A DNA stretch of 64,000 nucleotides. It comes from Rariglobus sp967755175 (GTDB lineage Bacteria; Verrucomicrobiota; Verrucomicrobiia; Opitutales; Opitutaceae). The notes under the pieces are model-generated. The model saw only the letters and a program-made list of their open reading frames with translations. It was not told the DNA's origin and did not search any database. The DNA is taken from positions 1 through 64,000 of the forward strand of contig CBRAFO010000007.1 of NCBI GenBank assembly GCA_967755175.1, read 5' to 3'. This document shows positions 54,501 to 60,629 of this stretch, piece by piece (within the stretch, counting starts at the first letter, position 1; each line of letters starts with the position of its first letter). A program made the position numbers and the translations under genes.

Positions 54501-54637
54501 GTGGATTGCTAAAAGCTGCGGTGTCTGCGCCTGCCGAGCCCGCGCGTGAGCCTTCGCCGAAGCTTAAGCTCTACAAAAAGCGGCACGACCAGCGGTCTCG
54601 TCCGCCTGAAGCTGCCCAAGTCATCAAGAGCGAATAA
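48551..54637 (+). CDS. Giant multicopper oxidase-like protein (multiple cupredoxin domains)
   Basis: A 2028-aa exported protein. The ATG at 48551 starts a signal peptide (cleavage near AVAA|ES, about residue 33); an in-frame upstream start would overlap the LodB gene. Copper-binding sequences are clear: HVHHLHAHQW (H547-H554), the type 1 motif HCHFYPHFASGM (H601, C602, H607, M612), HIHLVKF (H933, H935), and FTHDHFGPSTH with GLYGGLLVEP (H1042-H1050). More cupredoxin-like modules with weaker motifs fill about 1330-1930, and a Lys/Arg-rich tail ends the protein. Size and motifs recall giant oxidases such as MnxG and MofA linked to Mn(II) oxidation. The substrate is unknown. The start of the next gene directly abuts its stop. 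Confidence 0.85.
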   Translation: MKPRPRRSFGPSLVMSCLFACFASVAAQAVAAESSSPTTVFADVVALDQPFMFNRLGAAQPQGMIFALAGDIVPMEAGQGISPGNVMLRKDKRARPLVLRVNAGQFLEIRFTNLLAPQPVNPATSGAITSLQPVTRSAGVHITGMELVSVTLPNGQVQPGIASDATWVGVNPDSLAAPGQQRIYKYYAKAEGTFMLYSAGGDWAGQLQAGLFGAATVEPTHAQWYRSQVTHDDLELAAYRVEPTKDGRLRVPGRDDLTFQRKTDRDGKPLTVTTEDGELNLWSFWTPDSYQLGEQKTDVIIRRDRVFTPDGRPLVDYNAVYPAGHPRAGLPILLMTRSLADGRDELISSDLTAIITGPGGGNFPFTENGPGFTQNPTYPGRREPFRELTIMYHESFGTVQAFQQFNNPQPLAAVLGAGTDNFAINYGSAGIGAEVLASRLGVGPMGAKESVDLKFEEFFLSSWACGDPAMVVDVPANAPNQTVTDPATGSQQINSLITNGNAAAFKPLSGKKATKAYYPDDPSNVYHSYIRDRVTMRVLHTGGGITHVHHLHAHQWLRSPNSDDGHYLDSQMITPGSAYTMEIAHNGSGNLNETVGDSIFHCHFYPHFASGMWALWRTHDVFESGTRLDRDGRPLPGWNRALPDGEIVAGTPIPAVVPMPTLAMAPAPAPVRLIDNGRRVEVRPKIPADRHHEAFYDSPGFPFFVPGVSGHRAPHPPLDMAWEESAPGVPSHDKDGKLIYLDGGLPRHQVLDGTIVHELHTRWDFSKDFLVRDKSGKPIAGGLIAFELPEDGTAIEKAAMAATSTRTRASVLPNGDPGNFTLNGLPPAHGAPFANPSVDENGNAQINVRRYQGAAIQTDAVLNKQGWHFPQQRIITLWQDVKPTISGDRAPQPFFFRANTGETVEFWHTNLVPDYYDLDDFQVRTPTDIIGQHIHLVKFDVLASDGAGNGFNYEDGTFSPDEVRTRIDALNLSGGLHVFDPRTQFAGKKQRTLTAKPAPAVFGSAPAGQDWAGAQTTIQRWGIDPVVNNLGEDRTLRTVFTHDHFGPSTHQQAGLYGGLLVEPQGSKWYDPIAGGLLYDTTKRSDGGPTLWQANIVTANPVDSYREFAIEFGDFQLAYGPGSPSKPGTPSTPLFTTTTTSTFPVPLKPGKVTAAVASIFATNGVVFANDHAILEQGKTSGEWLLTYRPAKDVAERYRLVPTTATASPALYAVYPLDQPHSWVSSTFAINPAPVDANNQVSGAPYPTLISVPTPGTFSLNYRNEPIPSRVWDPVKQQPAAGTAGDLSFAYASIPRADVRLNQQPIPGTAINPSDPTSFTFPANINPTVNGPTTSVGDLGKVQPTDPFTPMFRAYAGDKVQVRTLVGAHQNPHFLSIDGVSWLFEPGNENSGYRNNQPMGISEHFEMNFTLPRATESTALPFADHRYEASAGVDGVTNGIWGILRSYQQQVPELVPLPNNTPPANAPLVAEIKPPANAKIRRIHVVATTVQQATGGGLVYNSRGQTTALNPAQINTALPITDPDALIYVRAEDLDPTTGKLIHPGRIEPLILRAAAGEWIELTLTNNFQPSAQPEIFATPVAASSPFGQGPVAAVPPITLLTSPNVGLNPQVVGYDITRANGVNVGFNPTVTVAPGQTSKPVYWYAGALTVAQDGSFVATPIEFGAINLTPSDPLQQHTLGLVGGLVIEPVGSTWTEDVNQRASATVTKADGTTFRDFVMICQDDVTLTNAAGAHTVNYGTEPIAYRYPTSYFPIVNGGPNFAGADVTQATANSLVAADPQTPIYVAGAGTPVRFRMLHPANAAGADGEVLTIDGHVFQEEPFTDNSRVIGDNPRSQWFGARGGHGARDRFDLVLPSAGGDHRVPGDYLYRSLIALGGGDQADGEWGLFRVTAPGKDAVIIKQAAVNGSLTLSGANSVNPATGTFAKTISVYAGGSTSGTPLATANVDPLTGAWSVTQALTGAAPAKLSVLSSDGGLATVDIKAPGGLLKAAVSAPAEPAREPSPKLKLYKKRHDQRSRPPEAAQVIKSE

Positions 54638-56560
54638 ATGAAGTATTCGTTCTCGGTTCACGCACGCGCGGCTCGTCTGTGCGCCCTCTGTCTGGTGTGC
54701 ATGGCGCTCGCGATCACGGGGGGGCGCCTCCGGGCGGAGACCACTCCGTCCGGCGGGCGCGTGGTGCATGAAGGCGTGGCGGTCGAATGCGCGCTCCTGC
54801 CCGCCGGCGCCTCGACCACCGCGCCGCGTGAAGGCGAGTCGGCGCGCGTTCGGTTTAGCATCACCGATACCACCACGGGCCAGCCGCTCACGCGGCTGAG
54901 CCCGGCCGTTTGGCTTAGCCGTCTCGGGACCGGCGGGGCCACTCCGCAGACGTGCGCCGAAAAGATCCGTGAGTTTCTGGGCGGAAGCATTTTTGCCAAA
55001 GCCGACGTGGATTTAAACACGTTCCGCGTCCTCGCCCTCAACGACGATGCGACCATCACCGTGGTCGATCCCCTCTTTGGCTTCGGCGGCACCAAGCTGC
55101 TCGCGCTGGTGCCGCTCGCCAGTCCCGGAGCGGACTGGGCGCTGAGCGCGGATGGTGCCCGGTTGTTCGTGACCCAACCCAAAGCCGGACGTGTCGCGGT
55201 CGTGGACACCGCAACCTGGGCCGTCGCCGCGAACCTCGTCGTGGAAGGCTCGCCCGGACGCGTGGCACTTCAGCCCGATGGACATTATCTGTGGGTGGCA
55301 CGCGAGGGCGGCGTCACCGTTATCACGGTCGGCGAGGGTGCGCCGGCCGTCTCTGCAACCATCGACACCGGCAGCGGCGAGCACGACATCGTTTTCTCGG
55401 CCGACAATCGTTGGGCCTTCGTGACCAATGCCACCGCACAAACATTGTCGGTGATCGATATCCGTCGCCTCCAAAAAGTCCGCGACCTCCCGCTGGATGG
55501 GCACCCGTCCGCGCTCGCGTATTCCCGTTTGAGCGACGCCGTATATATCACGGATTCCGCCAAGGGAGAGATACTGGTGGTCGATGCGGCCAAGCACACC
55601 CTGGCCGCGCGCATTCCCGCGACACCGGGAGTGGAGAACCTGCGTTTCGCCCCCGGAGACCGTTTTGGTTTCGCGCTCAATCCGACCGGCAATCGTGTGC
55701 ACATCCTGGATGCCGCGACCAACCGCATCATCCAGTCCGCCGCCGTGGACGGAGCGCCGGAGCAGGTCGCGTTTTCTGGCGACATGGCCTTCATTCGGCG
55801 CCGCGACACGGCTTCCGTTGGAATGATTCCGCTCAAGGAAATCGGAGCCGATGGCAAGCCCGTGGCGTTGGCCGAGTTCGCCGGAGGTGAGGCGGCCTTC
55901 GGCGGACGCACCTCGCTGGCCGACGGCCTGATGGCGGCACCGGGCGAAAGCGCGGTGGTCGTGGCGAATCCGAAGGACAAGGCGATCTATTACTACATGG
56001 TCGGCGCGGCCGCTCCCATGGGAAATTTTGGCAATTACGACCGCGTGCCTCGCGCGGTCATGGTCGTGGACCGCAGTGTGCGCGAAGTGACTTCCGGTGT
56101 CTATGAGACCGCCGTCACCCTGCCTGCGGCCGGCGCGTATGACCTGGTGTTTTTCCTCAATGCGCCGCGCATCGCCCATTGCTTTAAGTTGGAGATTCCG
56201 GCGAATCCCGACCTGCCGCTTGCGCACAAAGGCACCGGCGTTCGGCTCGAACTGGTTTCCCCCGGCAAGCTGGTCGCCGGGGCGAAGGCACGCGTGGTTT
56301 TGCGGCTCAAATTCCCGCCCGGAGCGACCCAAGCCGCACCCACTGACCTCGGCTTTCGTATCATGCTCGCTCCGGGAGTCTGGAATCGGCGCAAGTCCGC
56401 CGAGTATGCGGCCGACGGCACGGCTGGCTTCGAATTCACGCCGCCGGAGGCCGGCATGTATTACATCTATGCCGAAGCTCCCTCGCTCGGCCTCGCTTTA
56501 AACCAAGCGCCCGTTCTCATTCTTGAAGCAGGTGAGCCGGTTTCTTCGCCCACGCCATGA
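54638..56560 (+). CDS. Exported YncE-like beta-propeller protein
   Basis: A 640-aa protein whose ATG follows the multicopper oxidase stop with no gap (TAAATG). It has a signal peptide (RLCALCLVCMALAITG, cleavage near residue 33), a short beta domain, a YncE/cytochrome-d1-type seven-bladed propeller (about 130-400; repeats such as DWALSADGARLFVTQPKAGRVAVVD, IVFSADNRWAFVTNATAQTLSVID) and a C-terminal sandwich (about 480-635). No haem motif is present; the Cys residues at about 108 and 545 are isolated. Propellers of this kind often bind partner proteins or metal. Translation is coupled to both neighbours (4-base overlap with the SCO gene). Confidence 0.82.
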   Translation: MKYSFSVHARAARLCALCLVCMALAITGGRLRAETTPSGGRVVHEGVAVECALLPAGASTTAPREGESARVRFSITDTTTGQPLTRLSPAVWLSRLGTGGATPQTCAEKIREFLGGSIFAKADVDLNTFRVLALNDDATITVVDPLFGFGGTKLLALVPLASPGADWALSADGARLFVTQPKAGRVAVVDTATWAVAANLVVEGSPGRVALQPDGHYLWVAREGGVTVITVGEGAPAVSATIDTGSGEHDIVFSADNRWAFVTNATAQTLSVIDIRRLQKVRDLPLDGHPSALAYSRLSDAVYITDSAKGEILVVDAAKHTLAARIPATPGVENLRFAPGDRFGFALNPTGNRVHILDAATNRIIQSAAVDGAPEQVAFSGDMAFIRRRDTASVGMIPLKEIGADGKPVALAEFAGGEAAFGGRTSLADGLMAAPGESAVVVANPKDKAIYYYMVGAAAPMGNFGNYDRVPRAVMVVDRSVREVTSGVYETAVTLPAAGAYDLVFFLNAPRIAHCFKLEIPANPDLPLAHKGTGVRLELVSPGKLVAGAKARVVLRLKFPPGATQAAPTDLGFRIMLAPGVWNRRKSAEYAADGTAGFEFTPPEAGMYYIYAEAPSLGLALNQAPVLILEAGEPVSSPTP

Positions 56561-57675
56561 TCCTTACGTCTTTCAAGCGCCTGTGTTTCGCGGTCATCGC
56601 CGTTGCCGCGTTCTTAGCGAATGCGCGTGCGGTGGATCCGATTCCCGACGTCGCGTTGCAGGATCAGAACGGTCGCCCGGTTAAGTTTTATACCGATTTG
56701 GTGAAGGGCAGGGTGGTGGCGGTGAATTTTATCTTCACCCGTTGCACCACGGTGTGTCCGCAACTCGGCGTGAGCTCGGTCGCGCTCGCGCGACACCTGG
56801 CCGCTGCGTCGGGTGGCACGCCTCCGCCCCAAATCATCTCGATCAGCATCGATCCGGAAACCGACACGCCGGAGCGGTTGCGGACGTGGAGCGAGCATTT
56901 CGGCACCGCGCCGGGATGGACGCTCCTCACCGGGTCCCGCCACGAAATCGACATGCTGCTCAAGGCGCTGCAGGCCTACACTCCGGATAAAAACCTCCAC
57001 AGTTCGACGTTCTTCCTCGGTAACGACGCGACTGGCGAGTGGAAGCGTGTCAGTGGTTCCGCGACTCCGGCGGCGCTGGCCGAGGCACTCAAGCAACTCG
57101 CCGGGCCGTCCGCGGCAACTCCTACGGTGGCGGAGACGAAGACGCCCGCGCCTGAACCGGTTTCGAACGCTTCGACGGCGGGAGCGGCGGCGGCGCGTTA
57201 TTTTCCCGATACGCCGTTGATCAACCAGCGCGGTGAGACGGTCCGTTTTTATAGCGATCTGCTGAAAGGAAAAGTCGTGGTGATCAGCACGATTTTCGCC
57301 GATTGCGGCGGGGCATGTCCGCTCATCGTCGAGCGTTTTGCCAAGTTGCAGGCCAAGCTTGGCGACCGGGTTGGTCGCGACGTCACGTTGATCTCCATCT
57401 CCGTCGATCCGGTCAACGACACGCCGGAGCGACTGCTCGCCTACGCCCAACATGCGGGCGCCAAGCCCGGCTGGCACTTTCTCACGGGCGAAAAGGCCAA
57501 TGTGGACCTCGTGCTGAAAAAGCTCGGCCAATACGTGGAGTCGCGCGACGCACACTCGAACATCATCATCATCGGCAACGAGCCGACCGGACTCTGGAAA
57601 AAAGCCTTCGGCCTCTCCTCGGCCGATGACATCATCGAGATCGTCGAGGGCGTCTTGAAGGATGACCGCACGTGA
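56557..57675 (+). CDS. Tandem SCO1/SenC copper chaperone-like protein
   Basis: A 372-aa exported protein with two thioredoxin-fold SCO1/SenC domains: residues about 27-185 (C63/C67 in CTTVCP and H148 in NLHSSTF) and about 215-370 (C250/C254 in CGGACP and H333 in DAHSN). Both domains keep the Cys-Xaa3-Cys-Pro and His that bind copper in SCO proteins. An Ala/Pro-rich linker (about 186-212) joins them. Single-domain SCO proteins deliver copper to cytochrome oxidase CuA or act in thiol redox. Two domains in one chain are unusual and fit a large copper client such as the multicopper oxidase encoded just upstream. It overlaps the previous gene by 4 bases. Confidence 0.9.
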   Translation: MILTSFKRLCFAVIAVAAFLANARAVDPIPDVALQDQNGRPVKFYTDLVKGRVVAVNFIFTRCTTVCPQLGVSSVALARHLAAASGGTPPPQIISISIDPETDTPERLRTWSEHFGTAPGWTLLTGSRHEIDMLLKALQAYTPDKNLHSSTFFLGNDATGEWKRVSGSATPAALAEALKQLAGPSAATPTVAETKTPAPEPVSNASTAGAAAARYFPDTPLINQRGETVRFYSDLLKGKVVVISTIFADCGGACPLIVERFAKLQAKLGDRVGRDVTLISISVDPVNDTPERLLAYAQHAGAKPGWHFLTGEKANVDLVLKKLGQYVESRDAHSNIIIIGNEPTGLWKKAFGLSSADDIIEIVEGVLKDDRT

Positions 57676-59071
57676 GCCGGCAGGTTGCGCGGTTATGATT
57701 CTGCTGGCGTCTCTCCTGCTGGCAGTCGCGCCCGCTCGCGCCGACGCCGATGGCGCTGCCGCCGCGCGCGGCCGGCGGATCTACCGCGAAGGCATCGCTC
57801 CCGACGGGCGGACCGTGGGTGCAATCAGTGGCACCGCCGGGCTGGCGCTGCCGCCGGCGTTTGCGGCCTGCGTCCATTGCCACGGCGACGACGGACGAGG
57901 CAAGACCGAGGCGGGCCGTTTCGTGCCGGATATTCGTGGCGAGACGCTCGACGTGCCCTACGTGTCGACTTTGCCGGACGGCCGTCATCGGTCACCCTAC
58001 AACGGGACGAGGTTTTATACCGCGTTGACCGAAGGTCTCGATCCCTCGGGTCATCCGCTCGACGCCACGATGCCGCGTTATCGCCTGTCCGAACGGGAGG
58101 CGGCGGACCTTCTGGCTTATTTAAAAACCATCGGGCTTCGGTCCGATGAAGGTGTGACCGACGACATTATCCGAGTTGGTCTTATAATACCGATCGATCC
58201 TGCGCAGGCGGAGTCCGCGCACAGCGATCGCCAGGTCATCGCCGCTTGTTTCGACGAGATGAATCAGGCGGGAGGAATTCACCGCCGGAAAATCGAATTG
58301 GCGGATGTAGACACGAAGGCGGCAAGTTCTCCTCCCGTGCTGGTGCTGTTGACGGATGAGTTGACGGCCGCCACGCCGGTGCCAGCCCAGGTTCCGCTGC
58401 TCTGCATAACCGCTGAAGACCGGCGCGATACAGCGGGCGATGGGCAGAAGGTGTTTTCCCTTTTCCCCGGCACGGCGGAGCGCAAGCAGGCGTTGGTGAA
58501 CTATGCGAAGGCGCATGATTTGGGCGCGCCGGTCGTCATTCCCGCTGACGTGAGCGACAACACGTTGAAGGTGTGGCGCGACGCCGGAGTAAAGGCGGTG
58601 CTATTGTCGTCTCTGGCGGCTTCGACTTCGCCGCTGTCCGATTTCGGCGCGCGAGCGCGAGCGCTGGGGTGGGAGCCGGGGCAATTGTGGCTCGAACGTC
58701 CGGCCACGACGGTTATCGATGCGAAGGCGTTTGTGGTGGAGCCGGTGGTATTGTCGATGCTCTCCGCCGATGCGCAGGCGGACTACCTTCGCTGGGCCGC
58801 GTTGCGCGGCCTGCCGGTGAGTGATCTCAAACGACAATTCACACTCGTGTCGTCGGCTCGTCTGCTGGGCGAGGCTTTGAAAGGCGCCGGACGCGAATTG
58901 AGCCGGGAGAAGCTCGTAACCGCGCTGGAGGGAATCCGTTCATTTCAGCCCGGGTTGATGTCCCCGCTAAGCTTTAGCGAGCGTCGTCATACGGCGACCA
59001 ATGGCGTCTACGTGGTCCCGCTCTCGACAGGAGCGACGACGCCCGCACCCGAATGGGTTCCCGTCGATTGA
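57662..59071 (+). CDS. Cytochrome c fused to a periplasmic binding protein-like domain
   Basis: A 469-aa exported protein. The ATG at 57662 overlaps the SCO gene by 14 bases; an internal ATG at 57695 would give a tidier signal peptide (MILLASLLLAVAPARA) and may be the true start. Residues about 30-158 form a class I cytochrome c: haem site CVHCH (C70, C73, H74) and likely axial Met M137 in ATMPRY. Residues about 167-460 resemble a branched-chain amino acid ABC-type binding domain (IIRVGLIIPIDPAQAES, FDEMNQAGGIHRRKIEL, KVWRDAGVKAVLLSS). The fusion could sense or present a ligand and carry electrons. It is the last gene of the redox cluster. Confidence 0.85.
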   Translation: MTAREPAGCAVMILLASLLLAVAPARADADGAAAARGRRIYREGIAPDGRTVGAISGTAGLALPPAFAACVHCHGDDGRGKTEAGRFVPDIRGETLDVPYVSTLPDGRHRSPYNGTRFYTALTEGLDPSGHPLDATMPRYRLSEREAADLLAYLKTIGLRSDEGVTDDIIRVGLIIPIDPAQAESAHSDRQVIAACFDEMNQAGGIHRRKIELADVDTKAASSPPVLVLLTDELTAATPVPAQVPLLCITAEDRRDTAGDGQKVFSLFPGTAERKQALVNYAKAHDLGAPVVIPADVSDNTLKVWRDAGVKAVLLSSLAASTSPLSDFGARARALGWEPGQLWLERPATTVIDAKAFVVEPVVLSMLSADAQADYLRWAALRGLPVSDLKRQFTLVSSARLLGEALKGAGRELSREKLVTALEGIRSFQPGLMSPLSFSERRHTATNGVYVVPLSTGATTPAPEWVPVD

Positions 59072-59093
59072 GCTATGATCACACGCTCTGCTC

Positions 59094-59310
59094 TCATGTC
59101 GGCTGTGCAGGACCGTGCGCATGGATGTGTTTGCCACGGTTGTCCGTCCAGGTTTCACCCGGGTTGATCAGCGCGGGCGACTTGGATGACGCGCCGACGG
59201 CAGCATTTGGGACGGCCGAAACGAGAGGTGCGGCACCCAATAGCGAAATCAAAAGCAAGACGGCCGCCCGTTTGGACGGGAGCCGAAAACCATTCGGTTG
59301 CGGAAAATGA
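59094..59310 (-). pseudogene. Truncated 5' remnant of a GH43-type gene
   Basis: On the minus strand a signal-peptide-like sequence (RLPSKRAAVLLLISLLGA, about 59230-59285) is followed by INPGETWTDNRGKHIHAHG, the start typical of GH43 galactanase-type enzymes, which normally continues GGI(L/I)YH-GTYYWYGE. Here it breaks off at once into PAQPT and a stop at 59094-59096. The start codon is not clear; a TTG or GTG upstream would be needed. The remnant lies 22 bases beyond the cytochrome gene, facing it, and marks the right edge of the redox cluster. Rest of the 59072-59392 gap: nothing convincing. Confidence 0.6.
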
Positions 59311-59392
59311 AAAACGCGGACTACGCGACAGGAGGAAACACATGGGAGGCTGGAGGAAAAAACGGGCCACAAGGAAAGACGCTGACGGGGCG

Positions 59393-60460
59393 TCAGGGAA
59401 CGGAGCTCTGCACGGCCGTCGCCGGGCGCGAGGGCCATTTGGCGCGGAGGGCGGCGAGTTCGCTCCGGGTGATGTTCAGGATGCCGCCGTGGCGCTTTTC
59501 GCCGGCGCCAAACGAATAGGCGTCGGACGGGAGCAGCTTGAAGCCGCTCGGGTCGTCGAAGTTCGTGATAACGACCGGGAAATATCCCCCCTTGCCGGGT
59601 TTATCGACGAGGAGGGCCCACTTCTGCTCCTGGTTGAACTGGAAGAGAGCCGGGCCCTCGACCTGTCGGCCGGTGTAGCCGAGGCGGGCGATGTCGCCGA
59701 TGCGCTGCCAAGGGCCAGTGAGGGAATCAGCGCCTTCGAACGTGATCTGGGTATCGCGCGAAGCGCGATAAAAGCGGTGCTTCTGCCCCTTCACCTGGAT
59801 GATTTGCGTATCGATGATGTCGCCGGCGTTCACCCCGGAGCCGTTGCGCTCGATGTAGAGCTCGGGCGGTGTGAAGGAGCGAAAGTCCTTGGTGCGGGCG
59901 TAATAGATGCGGGCCTCATTACCGCCGTCGCGCGGAGAGATCGTGGTCCAGTAAACGAAGTAGTCGCCCGTGCTCTCGTCGTAGATCGCCTCGGGAGCCC
60001 AGGCGCAGCCGGCTCCGGGGATCGCGCTCGCGACATCAACCATCCAAGACGCGGACCAGTTCACGAGGTCGGTCGATTCCCAGAAGACCAGAGAGGTGCT
60101 GCCATGAGTTGCAGCGGCTTTCCAGCTCTTGCCGTTGGCGATGCGGAGATCGGTGGCGAGCAGGTAGAACTTTTTCCCGTCGGGCGAGCGGATGATCGAT
60201 GGATCGCGCACCCCTTTGTCGCCGAGCGCGGAGACGAGGACGGGCTCGGAGTTGTTGAGGTCGGTCCAGTGGAGGCCGTCCTCACTCACGGAAAAGTAGA
60301 TCTGCTCGCCGCGCGCAGACTGGCCGGTGAAGTGGACCAACAGATACGCGCTCGCCGGCTCGGACGGAGCGGCGGTGCAGGTGCCGCCCCCCGCAAAAAC
60401 GAGGGCGGCGAAGGTCGCGCAAGCCGAGAGCAGGCGGATGGCAGAGGAAACGAGGGACAT
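59393..60460 (-). CDS. GH43-type arabinosidase-like protein
   Basis: A 355-aa secreted propeller (signal peptide to about residue 30). SAYLLVHFTGQSARGEQIYFSVSEDG, KGVRDPSIIRSPDG (base Asp), CAWAPEAIYDE and RQVEGPALFQF are shared with domain 1 of 39343-41388 and with 33909-34958. It is full length for this subgroup. It is the last of three minus-strand GH43 genes and is separated from the next by 169 bases. The stop lies within a small hairpin (TGACG/CGTCA, 59383-59394), a weak end signal. Likely acts on arabinose- or galactose-containing side chains. Confidence 0.87.
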   Translation of the reverse strand: MSLVSSAIRLLSACATFAALVFAGGGTCTAAPSEPASAYLLVHFTGQSARGEQIYFSVSEDGLHWTDLNNSEPVLVSALGDKGVRDPSIIRSPDGKKFYLLATDLRIANGKSWKAAATHGSTSLVFWESTDLVNWSASWMVDVASAIPGAGCAWAPEAIYDESTGDYFVYWTTISPRDGGNEARIYYARTKDFRSFTPPELYIERNGSGVNAGDIIDTQIIQVKGQKHRFYRASRDTQITFEGADSLTGPWQRIGDIARLGYTGRQVEGPALFQFNQEQKWALLVDKPGKGGYFPVVITNFDDPSGFKLLPSDAYSFGAGEKRHGGILNITRSELAALRAKWPSRPATAVQSSVP

Positions 60461-60629
60461 AGTTATTGAGGAAGAAATTTATTGAATGGGAAGGCGGTGG
60501 TAACCGTCTAGGATGGGGCGCGGAGGGCCGTCGGGGGGAGCACCGGCCGGCTTTGTCAAAAGTCGAGGTATGACGTCTTTGGTTCGGCTTTAAAGTCCGG
60601 GCGCTGTAGTTTGACGAGGTAAATGCGGA

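Noticed and set aside
45262..59078. The 7-base match GCTATGA at both ends of the redox cluster (45262-45268, 59072-59078) as target-site or attachment duplication
   Set aside because: Seven bases is expected by chance over this distance and no integrase or transposase was recognised.
59186..60469. 427-codon plus-strand open frame
   Set aside because: It is antisense to the GH43 gene at 59393-60460, whose catalytic motifs are clear.
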